Assembly (NCBI GenBank): GCA_900708905.1
Contig: CAADRB010000006.1
Span: 1,690,288-1,754,287, forward strand
Source of the DNA: Hymenolepis diminuta
Taxonomy: Eukaryota > Platyhelminthes > Cestoda > Cyclophyllidea > Hymenolepididae
Direction of reading: 5' to 3'
DNA: 64,000 bases
Positions 47,262 to 62,200 of the stretch are shown in pieces (the stretch's first letter is position 1; the number at the start of each line of letters is the position of its first letter). Under the pieces are notes generated by a model. It did no database searches, was not told where the DNA came from, and saw only the letters and a program-made list of their open reading frames with translations. A program made the translations under genes and the position numbers.

Positions 47262-50200
47262 CTGAAGGAAGGAAAAATAGTGACGAATCAAACAAATGTC
47301 TGAATTGAGTCTAAAAAACTTGACTACTCGTGAAATTTTATGACACCTAATTCTGTCTCGCACCCACTAATTAATTTATTTGTTCGAAATTGCGAAAGAT
47401 ATACATACGCATGGGCACTTAATTAACTATTACGGATAAAGGTCAAAAGTAAGAAAAGAGAAACTAATGACGTAAGCATCTAGAGACAGTTAGTGAGTCC
47501 TTCCGAGCATCCACAAACTTCATTAACACAAGAGAGGAAATAAAGAGGTATCAGAAATTTCAATTTGATTTGATGATTAATCAACTCCGAATACTATGTG
47601 AAAACTAAACATTCAAGTTAAGAATATGAGAACAGAATCATAATTTTTGGACTGCTGAACTTGATCAGGTCTTGCCATAATGAACTCAACATCTTGACAA
47701 AGAAGAAACATCCATCCTAGAGAAGTCAGAATTCAGATGAAGTGTACGGATTTACTTTGATTTCTTGAACGATCTTTTCTTCCCTTTTTAATTTTATCAA
47801 ATCTCTTTTCGCTATGATTAAGCCGATCTATAATACTTTGAGCAAATTACCTACCTTGAGATAGGCATCCCGAGAAAGAGCCACTGGATTCTCCACAGGT
47901 AACCAGGGCGATGGAGACTGAGAGGAAGAATTTGTCGTCGTGGAGGAGGAATGTCGACTCTCTTTCACCCCAACATCAATGACACCACCACCACCACCAC
48001 CACCACCAGCTGAATGACAGATACATTTACAACACGCCTCCCGACTCCTCCCATTACCGCCACTTGGAGGTGGAGAGTAGTACATCGGAGGGAGTTGACT
48101 CAACTTGCGTTGCCATGGTGAGGAACTAGGTGCGGGAGCAGAAAGTTCACGTTGAGTGTTCCACTTATGGCGACGCGTGAGCTGACGACTTCTTTCCCCC
48201 ACGGTGGAGGGCGAGGCGGCCTGGCTTAAACCTAGGGTTGAGGAGATTCGGCCCAAGCAGGATTGGGCTTTACCAAGGATGTCTTCAGCCTGCTGTGGAA
48301 GGCAAGAAAGAATTTACTGGCATTGTACGAAAGCCGAACCGAACATTTTCGGTACATCTGAGTGAAATTCACAGACTTCAACCCTCATGCACTAGGTTAC
48401 CAATTACTGGTTTTCTACGCTAGTAGCTAGATACGCAGTCTCCCCGCTGTAGTAATTACTGACTAATCACGCAGCTTATCATTTCCCTACTAAAATGAAA
48501 TGGATCGTCGTTGCTGTGGTATAAAGGTCTTTTTCCTTCTTCCTTTGGGTCTGACCAACTGTAGCCTCACTGCATCATAACAGCGGCGATATACGCGGAG
48601 TAGAAGTCACTGTAGATATTTTAAATTTGGGGTTAATATTTTAGTAAGTCACACTTACATCAGGCTCATCCATTGCAAACGGGGAGAATGTAACCCTGGC
48701 AAAAGATGCCGACTGCGGTGCAGTATTAGAATGGTTTTGCTGTGGCGGCGGCAGCGGTGGAGGAGCAAGCGTCTGACAATCAAAGAACAGAGGAGCAATC
48801 GAAGCGATCTGCAGAGCTGACCACAGAGCTATGGGAACCGGATTCACAGGCTCGTCTCCTCCTACTTCTCCATCTCCGCCAGCCTCAACATCTCCGTATT
48901 CCTCTCCCTCCTTTGAAATAGAAGCTTGGCGCTGCTGTTGCTCTTCTATACTTGGACGATCATCGGAATGATAGAGGATATCGAGGCTCTGTGATTTAAG
49001 ACGAGGAATGTAAGGACGCCTGCGAGGTCCTGCTCCAAGACTCCCCTTGAATTCGATAGCACCTTCAGCTGGACGGGGTGTAAGGGTACACGGACGGGGG
49101 ATAGGAGAGGCACCGCAAGTCGCTGAAGGAATATTTGGAGGTGGTGGAGGAATCAAATCGAGGAGACGTCGTCGTGGAGCCGGGTTCTGATTGGTCTTTT
49201 GCAGAAGATACGGTGGCAACGGGGGGAATTCGACAATTGGGAGGATGTAGTTGCTAAAACAGGAATGGATGGATTAGAACTAGGGCCTGACCTATTTCTA
49301 CGACTTCGAATATCCTAACTACTGGTAAAAACATACAGTTAGGAGAGTGGAAACACAGTGCAGAAAATAAAAAATGTTGGCCACAACTCAAAGCTTGACT
49401 AGTCAATTGCATGTTATTTTCACACATCAAACGTTAGACAAGACAGAGCCAGATTTAGTGTAAAATACCATCCATTTAAGTGAAAAAGGGTAGAAAATCT
49501 TGAGACCACTAAACTTTAAAGAGAGGATTTCCATATAATCTCAGATATTAACATATTTAAATACACATAATTTGATAAGATCCAGACCGTGCGATAAAAC
49601 CTGTATATAATCAAAACCTTCCATATCTAAAATGGAAAATATTTACTGTAAATTCCATTTGATATTTTAGTATTTGGTGACGCAGCAGTTAAAATACTTC
49701 TGACCTCCCAAGTCGGAGAATTTGAGTTCATACTAATTATTATCACTATCTACAGTAATGCAAAAAATTTCCATTTTTTAATTGTGGAAAGTAACTGACC
49801 TCCAATAACAGTAATTCCAACATAAGATAAAGAGGAGGGATCAAGCAAATACAGGAGACAACATCAAGGTTTCAAAGAATTTAACTTCAATTGATTTTTG
49901 GGCTTGGGTTGTAAAATATCTACTAAATGGATTATTTACGTTCCAAAATTTAAATTTCACAATTCATCCCCTAGATCGCAGCAAATGCTTATCTGAGATA
50001 TTCAGTACTCATTGACTGGTATTAATTAAATAGTAAGAGTTAGTCTTGCCACTTCAAATCATTTTTTCCAATGGTCGAGAAGGCAAATGATTTTATGCGA
50101 TATTCCGCAGCTTTGAGTTTTAACATAGCAGGGACGAAATAAAATTCTTAAGTTAGCAGAGTTTCGCAAGTTGTGTTCACATCCATAATGAATTCTATTT

Positions 50201-53200
50201 ATTAAAACCGATTAGGCAGCAATAAGATTTTTGCTCATTAATGGTTGACAGGCTCCCAAGGATATTCCCTTTTTTCTCAAGACGAATGTTTTAAGAAAAT
50301 CTCCTTCTTTCAAAAGGCTTGAATATTAGCATAATAGGATTATTATGAAATATCCATTTAAAAACTTTCATCGAAAATAATTATACATCCATCAAACAGT
50401 TGTCTAGTGGTCAAGTCCAACCACAGTGTCAAAATAATTTTTATTATAAACCTCGTTTTATCCAGTCGACTGAGATAACCATGAAAGATATTAGCAAAAA
50501 TTATAACGGTTTAGGAGGAAATATATTTTTCACTTAACCTATATAGCTAAAATTCCCAAACCCAAGAAGGAAGAAGAACAAGAAGATATTAAAAAATACG
50601 TGATATTATTCAGTTAAGCATTACAGACAGTGATCTCAGATTTTTCATATGTTAAGGCGGAAGGTATTAAAACAAAGGTTTATAGCAATATTCAGCTAAC
50701 CTTTTTATGTATCATGTTTATCTATAAAAATCTTCATTCATTCTTGAAAATCTAATAAATATCAACATTCCAATAATATAAGCGGATGCTGTAACAAGTA
50801 TGAACTGTAAAGGCTAAATATTCTAAATTAGTAAAGGCTTTGTTCCCTAAATACTAGAGCATAATCGTAGCGAATATGAGAAAACAAAATACAACTCATT
50901 CAATCGCATATTCCACAATTAATTATTAGACATTAGTAAACAGAGCGGCCAGTGTACGTTGACTAACATCACCAATCAGATATCATATGTCCAAGTGGCA
51001 TTCCAAGCGTACCTAAATCTCGTTCATCATAATTAATGATAAAGTGACCAAATTTCTCATTATTAGAAACTGCCCAGAAAATTCAGAGGGAAATACATAC
51101 TATCGTCGTACTATGTTCAGTTACATTTGACAGGATACATTTGATGACGAAGGAAATTAATCATGCACGCAGGTCAATAAGAGATTTAATCATGCAATGT
51201 GACTCTTTGAATCAGGGTACCATAATCATTGTCATTATTCAAATTCAACTCCTTTCTAACAGTCCCAGATCTAGAAGGGTCGCAAGAACTAAGACAGTCA
51301 ATACTTTATCAGTCATATAAGTGAGGGAGTCTGATAATGTACACAGGCTTAATCCCTTGACAACTACGAGACGAGACTTAATTGCCGATCTTCAAAGAAA
51401 ACGGTAATAGGATATTAGCAGAATTAGCCATTCAAGAGGGAATAAAATTCACTTTTAACGTCTTTTGATCTGGAGTAATTTATATTATTTATCACCGTTT
51501 GTTTTCAGAACCAGAACTGAGATGCGTTTTCGTTATGATCAACACTGTTCTATCTAATCAGAACAAACAATCGGTATACACAATGGAGGAAAAACGCATT
51601 TACTTAATTAAATAACGAACAGTATGTTGAAATACCATCAGACTTGATTAAATCAGTTTGTTTGAATGTCTCGTAAATAGCATCTCTTCGGAAGATCAAG
51701 ATAACTTGAAAGCTTATTCTAAAAGGACGCTCAGTGATATTAAGCCTTAGCAACTGAAAGTGATGATGATATAAAAAAAACTCATGTTCGGCGAAGCAGC
51801 AGTTATTTTGCACATCTGTGAGGCCGATTTCATGAGTTTGATGTCAATCAGTACGCTGGCTGAGTCAGGCTAATAAAAGAGAAACAGAATTCGGATTTCC
51901 CACCGAAGAGGCTTTATAATGCTACCCCATTTTGTAAGATGGGTGTTGAGGCCTACTTTAAGAACATTGGAAAGTTTCCCGGATTATTATGTGCCCTTCC
52001 TTACAAAGTACAATTATAATAATTTACAAAAGAAGCAAAAGCAAGAAGACTCATACATTTTATAATTTTAAGATTAACTTAATTAAATGGAATTAAACTC
52101 AAAAATCACGTAAAGTAGGTCAATTTCAATTTACTTGATTTTACTAAAGCATTCAACGTATCTCCCTTAAAATTTTTAATAAAAAAAGCATAAAATAAGC
52201 AATACTATCCATCCATTATTAGTATATGACAAATAACAGGAGAATAAAAAATGCAAACAACAACAAGCTCCCATTTTTTAGCACAAAGCTTACTTGGACG
52301 ACTCAAATTTTTTGTCAACCGCCTCTTCATCTTCAAGACTACTTGGAAGAACATTATCTCCATCTGGTAGAAGTATCGGATCCGGTGAGGTGGAATCCCT
52401 ACGTGGAGGCGACTCCTTTGCCTTTGTCTTTTTGCCTGAAATCTTCCTCGTGCCCCCTCCTGAAATACTCACTCGTCTACTTTGCCTACTTCCACTGCCA
52501 CTACCAGTCCCACTCTTATCCGCCGTTTGGAAGATTTTGTGGAGAAGGCGCCGGGGTTTCGTGGTGTGTGATACTTTGCCACTCGAGGGGGATTTTGAAG
52601 AGGAAGAACGATTTTTTGATAGTGGAACACCCGGAATCAAGGTGCTGGGGGAGGTGACGGTTGCGGCATTTGTGGAAGGTGTTGGTGAACGGAATGAATT
52701 AGGAGAGATGGGAGAGAGGTCGGGGGGTGGTGAAGTCAGAGGGGAAATAAGGATATCTGTGCCATTAGTATTACAGGAGGGGGAGGAGGGTTTGCCTGAG
52801 CCGCTGTTGTGTTTGCTTCGAGAGGGATGGAAGAGACTGGAGAGACCAATCCGATGTCGTTTTGACGTTGAAACACTTCCTCCGCCACCACTGCCCGTTA
52901 CACCTGAAGTTGACGATACCGTGGCTTTTCGATCGGATGTTGTATTGGCTCCATAAAATGCACAACCCCCTACAGACAGCGAGAAAAAAATAGAACAATA
53001 GAGAGAAAGGTTTAGCCGGTGGTGATGAAAAACTAAATGTCATAAAGGCAAAATACAACTTGTGAAATCTAAACTGAATATTGAAGGCGCAAGACTTACT
53101 TGAAACAGTATGCCAGCCACCTTCCAGAGTATTCAACCTAACCTTCGAACAGTTGGATTGTTCACAAAGCTCTGGTGCACTCTTATAGCTTGTCAGACCC

Positions 53201-56200
53201 CCGGTGGTGGCACCAGTCCTGGCACTGTCCGACTTGCTGGCATATTTCTGCTGTTGCTGACTGGTAAGAGACTGTTGAAAAGAGGCTGCAGTTCCAGCTG
53301 TTGCAGTTCCGCTATTGTGGTTTTGTGTATAGAGAAAGGCGAATTGACGGGCAATGTCTGCTGCTTCGTCAAGAGGCGAGAAGACGTAGCTACTGGGATG
53401 AAGAAGAGGATCGGTAGATTGACTGTCTGTTCGTGGTCGGCAGAGGAAGGAAGAGTTGGAATTGGAGTTTGAACCACCCCCAATAGGAGGAAGAGGGCTG
53501 GTTGGCGAACCAGAGGCCCCGCCAGGAGGAAGATTGCCGCGGTAGAGGGGAGCTGAAAGAAAGAAAATGGGTAGAGATTAAATTAAGTTATGGAGTAAAG
53601 TTTNNNNNNNNNNNNCAAGTTCGCTTCATATTGCCCTCGCCGCACGTTCAATACATTTCTAGTTCATAACTGATCCCGTTAATCGGCAAACACTCCTTTA
53701 TTAATTTTACATTTTCCTCTGCACATTATATTGGATTCACTGACTGACGTCAATGACAAAACAAAGTGGGACCGCTCGACAACGATATAACATTATACTA
53801 GTTTGTAAATGAGGTTTTATGCTCGTTTCAACTATAATGTAACAGAAACGTCCATTTAACTTACGATAGAGATCGTTATTCGAGTCTCCAAAGAGGTTCA
53901 GAGGAACATGAATCACATGCCTGACTTCTTGTGGATAGGAGATACCCAGTATACTCTTTCTGGAGTTCTTTCCATGACGCTTGGCATTAGACTTGACAAC
54001 AGGAGAGTAGTCTCTGGGCGGTCTATCAGAAGTTGCGGCGGCACTGTTGATTGCTGCGTCAATCACATTGGAGCACCCGACTGTGAGTGAGCTCTCATTG
54101 TCACCAACTTCATTAGTGGGCCCTAAAATCAGGGAAGTTGAATTCTTCTTCTCCTCGTTGCGTCGAAAGAGGTTATACATGAAGGGCTTTTTCCTAGGAG
54201 CTGGAGGTGCCAAGGTATTCTTTAAGAGGGTATTTGCCACAAGAACACTTAGGATCTGATTGTCCTTCTGAAAGGTGAACGTGAAAAGAAAGTAACTATG
54301 AATGACTATTAAAAATGGGGCAATCAAGCAAGATATAGAGGTATGGTTAACGTGCTCATCTGAGAAGTAATGCGTTCGATATCCATCGACGCACAAATTC
54401 AGAGTCGATTCGAGCGGAAAACGAGTTAGTCAATAGGGTGACTATATGATATTGCCTCTCTACTCAAGACGAGTGTTGGAAAACGCTTCGTTAAATGAAC
54501 TCAGGAGTTATAAGCAAGAAGAAACTTGGCAAATCTATCATGGCTAAAAATCTACCCAAGTTTCCCAGTAGGATTTATAGTCGACTTAGTCGTTGCTCCC
54601 TAGGGAGCCTATGCATTTTTCCATCATTAATCGAATCCTCAAGACCTCATGTTTCTCATCGCCAAAACCATGAAATCGACCGTCTGACTAAGTGGATAAT
54701 TACTAATGGACACTAATAATTTACCTGGAGTCCAGCAATTGTACCTCGATATCTGGCCTCATTCTGCTGAAGAGCCTGCAGGGCATCCCGCATTTTGGCA
54801 TTTTCCTGTTGAAGAAACTCATTCTGTCGCCTAAGAGGCGAACTGGCTTCACTGGAACAGGACTCGGTTAGCAAACTCTAAAAGATGTAAAACCACGACT
54901 ACTTAAATCGTTTAAGTAGCGTAATAATAAATATATTGTGTAATAGAAAACTAACCAGCTCAGCATCACCGGAGATTTCTTGAATCCAAGTCTCTTGACG
55001 GGCAGTGAATTCTTCAATGGAAAGAGAGAAAAATTCGTCGTTTTGGGCTTCAATGAGGCAATTTCGAATATCACAGAATGTTGGTCGCTCCTCTGGCTCG
55101 TCGGCCCAACATCCTGATAAATAAAAGCCGTTGGTTTAGTTAATATCATTGTAAACGTCGTGTACTAACGATTAATGAGAGATAGCGTATAATCCGTAAA
55201 AATTCTGAGAACGGGGTTCGTTACTCGGGTGCTAAAGTTTCCGATTTTTGTTCCTCCATGTCCGTAGCAGGTAATGAATTCGCTTTACTGTTATATTACT
55301 AGCTAAGCCAAACGTTAACGTGTACCTTATATTTGTATATACAAATTGGGACTACAAAGAGAAGCTTTGGTTGGGTTACAAGTCCGCTAGGTCTATGCTA
55401 CCCTGGCCGTGGTGGATAGTCAGGTTATACATTGGTGGCCACACAATTTTATGCAAGTAAGAAGCTTAAATAGTATATATATTTACTTAAAATTTGCTAT
55501 TTAGGTTTCTATTTCCCAAACAAATGTGCTAAAACGGTTTTGTTTCAAAGCGTGCCAGTTTCATCGGAAGTTGCCTTGACATTTCATACTACGTGAATAT
55601 TTCACCTAAATGACTTACATCAATAATAATTAATAAAAGAAAGATTTTTAAATTAAAATGAAACTTATTTTGATATTGCTATCTCATTGGTATACTTTTT
55701 TACAAAGATAGACGTACCAACTTAAAACGAGAAGTGTCCCAATTCTTCAAAGGTATTTGTTTTTGAAAAATCACATGAAAAGATTATATTAGATCCAATT
55801 AAGGGTGAGAAGCATAATAGAAAAATTTTTGCAGAAATAAGAAAAAAACACTTCAGAGATTCAAAGATGGATGCAATGGTGTGGTTAATAGAAATTGAAA
55901 AGAATAATGCAGGCGACACTAGTTTAGAATGAAACACTAGTGTCTCCCAACTGAACAAATTCTATTACAGGAGAGGGGAAGAAGAAGAGATGTTAACAAA
56001 ACATTTGGATTGAGAAAAAATAGAGGAAAGGTGCCAGGCTTGTAATTAACTAAAATGCAGATATTACATAATATGGGGAAATCAAGAAACAGCCTACGGT
56101 CCAACATTGAAGTACATCGATAAGCGATTTATGACAACAGTCAAATTTAGGTGTAAAATAAGGCTGTTACAAGAACATAAGAGAAGCCTCAACATTTTTA

Positions 56201-59200
56201 ATTTTTGGCTAAATACTTTTAACAACTATGTTAAATTTGACTCTGCAAAGTCCACTCAGATTGTGAGGAGACGAAGAGAAGCAGTTGGTCAATGGACATA
56301 AATTAGACTCAGATGCAGCGTTTGTCTGGTCCTGATTATTCATATGAATAAATGTCTACAGACTATTTTAATCCTATTTCTCGAGATTAAAAAATTACTT
56401 TTGACTTTTCCGTCAAGTCTAACGATGTGAAATGTTGAAAACACCAGTTAAATCTCAACAACAAGAACGGTGATAGAAAGCGGGTTTCTCAAAAGAGCAA
56501 TTCAAGAATATCTTCCCACTAACCAAGTTAGGTGCTGTGAACAATTTTCATATTTGGATTCAAAACGTTTCATTTAACTAGAACAATAGAATGTAGTAGG
56601 TGACAAAGAAATTATTGTTGGAATATGTATAACTAAGCAATTTTAATTAAACGGACTTACTAATAGAAAATGGAGAAAGGCGTTTAAAAGAGATAGCACA
56701 ATTGAATAATAAAAACGGAAAGAAAAAACAGAAAAGAGTCTAAAAAAGCTAAGAAGCAGATAATCTTAAAATTATGTGAATGTTGAATAAACGTATACTC
56801 TTGGTTACTAGAAGAAAAAAATATAAACTGAAATAGCATGACCAACCAAGCATAACAATCAATCATTTAATTAACTCCGTACTCCGCGAACATGAAGTAG
56901 TGTTCTTTATCCATGGAGTGAAAAGTGAGCAAACTTGAATCCACAATCCCAATGAAATTAAACACTTTTGAGGCCCTGATTCTATTGCCTGCCTCTACAT
57001 AATCTCCTTCCCTTAACTCATATTGTACTCTTCTGCTGTTCCTCGTATTCAGATGCTTGGCCACCCTTTAAAATATAACTTATTTATAATGAAATAGTAC
57101 GAGGAATTAACAATCGAAGAATACTATTTTCACTTTCTGTCAATACTCTAGAAAATCTAATATAAGCCAAACCAGAATATTTCATAGATCTGAATATAAG
57201 TACTAGGAAACGAATAAAGCCACAGACACATAGAAAATGTTACATTACTATTGCTGCTTTAAGTTAAATTAGCCAGAAAACTCACGAGCAAGAAGAGAAC
57301 CAATAGTTTCGGGGAAGCCAATATCAGAACGAGGAATGAGTAGTTTCTGTCGATAGCGACCAATTTTTGCTAGTTGTTGACCCGGGTCAAATTCCTTGAA
57401 AGGCTCCAGCATGGTGAATATCTCCCACAACACAACTCCGTAAGACCACACATCTGAGGCCAAACTGAACACCCTCTAAAGAGAGAAGAAATATATGTGT
57501 GGTTCATTAGTTGGGGAAACGCAATTAGTATTATTTCCCACGGTAAAGCATCTGAATAAGTGAAACAGTAAACAAGTTCAATAAGGCATGAAGGGGGGAG
57601 GACAAGGAAAAGCAGGCAACAAGGTTACTTTGTCCGAATTTCATTACTTTCAGTCATGGGTGAAATTATGTCCACGACATTCAGAGCTTATTGACTGACT
57701 GATTTAGTTCCATGATTGGTCATGCCAGCTCCATTTATTAGAATTTTCACCCATACCAAACTGATCAAACAGTCAGATAATTACTGAACGTGACAAAATT
57801 GGCTTTCTTTGTTTAAAGCAAGTATTTATAAGTCTATGTCTCCCCCTATTAGTATAGATATCACTTAAATTTTTATGAGCTTACCTTATTTTAATATAAA
57901 GGTCAATTTAATAAGGCTTAAATACCAGATAATTTCAAATAAGTCGGTGACCAATAATATTCGTAAATCGGCCCTAGTTCAAAGTACACCTTTATTCAGT
58001 TAAATTTATTTCAATGTGTCTATACAAGACTAAATTTAGTTAGTCTTACTCATTCAATTCATAATCTATGTACGGTGAATGTATCATAATCGAGATTAAT
58101 TAGCTCCTAGGACCTTTCAGAAAAGCAGTATCATACACACATCTTGGATAGAGAAGTGAGATAATACATTCTCTGTAATGGGATATTCAAATTCTGCCAT
58201 TTTCCTTTATTAACTGGATTTACCCAGTCCAGTTGGCCATTCCGCTCACTAGATGTGCATTGTTGGGCATCGAACCCATGAGCACTAACTTTTCAGACGA
58301 GCACATAAATTTCTGCACCACAGGCTATCATCAAAATTTCAGTAATGTTCCCATTTCTATTCTCAAATTTTACTTAAACTTCATTTTTGTAGATAAAAAA
58401 GGTGGTTAAGTACTTCATCCCGATCACCTCTGCTATCAAATTCGGTACCAAATTTGGTCTTCTCACATCTCCGGATCTGGAAGGGTGTCAATTTCAACTC
58501 TGTTTTTCTAGATAATAAGAAGTATCTACTTTCTGTATTGACAGAAACTGACCCTTGTCTAAAGAAAAAAGTGTTTCCACCCACGTCCACACGCACATTA
58601 AAAATGAACATGAGTAAATGCGCATTTCGTAACAGGTAGTTAAAAGAGAACATTCATAAAACTTAAAACAAAAATAACTATAACAACATCTTTTTCTCTC
58701 TGTCAATTTAAAATAAAAATGCAAACTTCAAAACGCAAGAACATGGACCAAGTGGTTCTCAAATTAGAAATTACCTAGGAGCCATAGCATGTTCTAGATA
58801 TTCCACTTGTTTTCAGAATGTTGGCTACCTATGGATAATTCGTTAGTCTCCATAACTATTAAACCAACCAATATAGATCTTTTCAATCTTATTATTTGGA
58901 AAAATCGGGACAAAATTAAACGGACATAACACGAGCTTTTTCAATCGACAACTGCATGCTGTCGGTGCATCATCAGTCGGTAGGAAGCTCCACTAGAATA
59001 TTTCTATAAGAATCTTTATATTCTTCATTATAAAAACTATAACAAGTTAACCTTATGCACTAGAAGACCACGAAGTTGCAATTGGCACAATATACCAAGA
59101 TGCGATATTAGTCAAGACGCAGTGTCTTGAGTGGGGTCTCTCTCAGGGGGTATTCCGAGTCTGTTTTTACCTAGTTTCCAATGTCTTATCAGTCTCCGTT

Positions 59201-62200
59201 ATCACACCTCGTTATCCTTACCATAGCCTCGGGTCTGGACAGATTGACACGACTAAAGCAATCATTTGTTCGGGGGTTTAGGTGTACGCACTTTTATTAA
59301 CTAAGTAACTTTGGGATTTAGACAGTACACACCATACAAATGACCTCTGGGGCAGCGTAAGCGACAGTACCAACACCGGAGACCCGAGAACCGAGGGCGT
59401 CAGCTGGACAGGACATGCCAAAGTCAGAGATGATCAGTGTCTTCCCTGTCAGATCATCAGGTCCGGGGGGTTGAACCAGAGGCTCTCGAATGAGAACTAG
59501 AAGGAGAAGAAAGGATTAGAAAATCAATTCGGCAAATTTGCTTAATGTAATTCCTTTATCTGGCACCGGGTTTTCTAGTTACTGCTTCTCCTGCAGCTCA
59601 TACTTGGAAATTAAGTCTCGTCGATGCTAAATAACTGGGCAGCCAGTTAACCCCATATATGATGAGAATATAGATACTCTATCCTCTTCCTCTAGGTGTG
59701 AATAGATCGCCAGTACTGGTGGTTAGAGCGATTGATTATAACGGTCAGTTCTCACTTGAATGCGATATGCTTCATCTACAAACCCACGTTCAACTTCAAC
59801 TGGTCAAACAAGGGCGTAAAACAAACCTATTTCAACTACCTACTTTAAAAAGACGTCATTGTACAGGGAAACGCACACGACAACCTGTGTATATTTTTGT
59901 CCTTTAAAACCACCATTAATGTCAGAGCGGAGTTAAACATGCGTGCGAACTAGACAGAAGTTCACGCGTGTGGGAGGAGGGAGAAAGAGCTCATTATGAA
60001 TCAATCAACACTAGAGGAGTGGTGTCATATAGTGTCAGGCTCGTGCGGGCTGTACACGACAAAGAATGACACTTCCAGAGGAGGATGGGGAGATGTCTAG
60101 GGACCGCAGTGGGTTTAGTGACATGGTTTTTGTTGAAAAAAAATTGATAGTATTTTAATAGGATAAAAGGTAGTTATGATATATACCATGATAGAGAATC
60201 AAAAACAAGATATTCTAATCAGGCGTCTACTCTTTCACTATCTTTTTGCGATCTACAGGCAGATATCACAGCCAGAAGAACGAAGACTTGTTACAGTTCA
60301 CAATGACGACATAAGAGTAATCGCTATTTCAATAACAACAGAAGAAAATAAAAAATATTAATTTCGTCAAGAGAAATTATTTAGTAATTTTTCATAATTA
60401 TATTATTGCCATCACAGTATTCTTGTTTCAATAACATTGAATAAGCATTTGCTTGTTCAGATAGCATCGACCTTATTAAACCACAGAAAGTGCGTTTTTA
60501 AGCAATAGGAATTTCCAGATAAATGATAATCCCTTCAAAACCTTAACACAACATAAAGTAAATGAACAAAATCAATGAACAAGTAATGAGGATACAAATC
60601 ATGCAAACCCTTACTAATAAACAAAAGCCTATCAGGAAAGTCAATTGAAATCGAAAGTCTGAGAAGATAATAAGAGATTTCCGCTTTTCTGATGTAGATA
60701 AGCTGTTTGATAATAAATTGCGACTTCCTATATAGATCCACTATAACACGCACTCCATAAGTCATCGAAACTTACTAATGCCATGCGACACCGACTAAGA
60801 TATATAAATAAACAACAGGCAGAGGATCGTCATTATATACGAACCATCATGTGATTTAGATGAGCCATTTAACCCAAGAAATAATAGGGCGTAATATTTC
60901 ACTAGGAAATTATGGGCAACTCAACAAATAATTTGTATAAAAAATATAGTTCCTTTTTATGAAAGGATTAAATTCAACGATTTTCGACAGAAACTATGAA
61001 ATTTGTAGCACTTTCGAAGAACACGCATATTGAATGCTCTGTCCTAACTGTCGGATAATTTTTATTGGCAGCTCACCAGACTAACAAAGAACGCAAAACA
61101 ACTCAACTCGGCATACAGTAAAACGGTCCGTTTAACATAGCCCACTTTTTTTACCCATTCCGAATAGACACTTGTTATTTCCCTTTCATTATCAAATTCC
61201 AAATCTCCATTTCCTTCCCGTTCTTCGCTTTTGTTTAATATACGTGTAAGACCGGTAAATTTTTGGACTCCTGATTTCGGGTAAAAGAAGTATCGTCTTG
61301 TATGCATAAGAAGATCCTTAGGATTGTAAGATTTATTTTAGGAAAATACAGTCATATTTGCCATTGCAAACTGCTCAATACAGGGGTGGAGGGAAGCGAG
61401 TTTCTTATCATAGTGTCTCCAAGATGCTGACCTGTCGAAGATAAATGATGGAAAACGTGTCCCGCTAACGCGGTATAGGTCAAGGAAGGGTTAAAACTAT
61501 TCGAAAATATTCCCAAACTGTTTTGGGATTGTGAAAGCCCTAAGAGCACTGCAATCATTTGATTTCCTCAGAATGATTATGAGCATTAAAAATTCTTTTT
61601 AATAGTGCTTTCTGACTCTTCGCTGATTTTATTTGATAAGTCATCAGAGATTGAAATGAGAAATGAGAAAAGTCCCATAGATAACAAAATTCATTCATTC
61701 ATCATTCTGTGTGTAATACAAGGTGTATGCCAAAGACACTATGAATAATGCAGGCATCAAGACCATTCAGAATGTTAAGGAGGAAGTTTATTTGTGTGAA
61801 ATTATCAAATATTTTTCCTTGACGAAATTAATATTTAATTCATATTTTCCTCCCATTATTATTAAAAATAACGCTTACCTCTTAAATGGCTTATATGAAC
61901 TAATATGAATTGCGCTAGATTGTACATAGTTGGAATTTGAATGTAATAAGTTTTCACTATAATAACGAGAACCTCCGTTTTCCCCTGTTCACTGGCTGGG
62001 ATTTCGAAGATCATAAAACAGAACTAACAGCAATCATTACAAAATTTTAAAAAATGGAAATCTTAGAATTACGGAATTGAATCAATCAATTTCATAGGTG
62101 TCCATAAATCGTTATTGCTCAAAAACACAAGAACTCTCAAGTCTGTTAAGGAAATCGTTTTCCAACATATATTTTGGGTAAAGGGGTCGCCTCATGGAGT

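Noticed and set aside
52294..52956. Plus-strand open frame of 220 codons
   Set aside because: It is the antisense shadow of the MLK exon 52969-52294, whose minus-strand frame joins in phase to its neighbours.
53193..53483. Minus-strand 96-codon frame starting inside the MLK tail
   Set aside because: It is an alternative frame of the 53552-53100 exon; only the frame in phase with the CRIB exon continues through both junctions.
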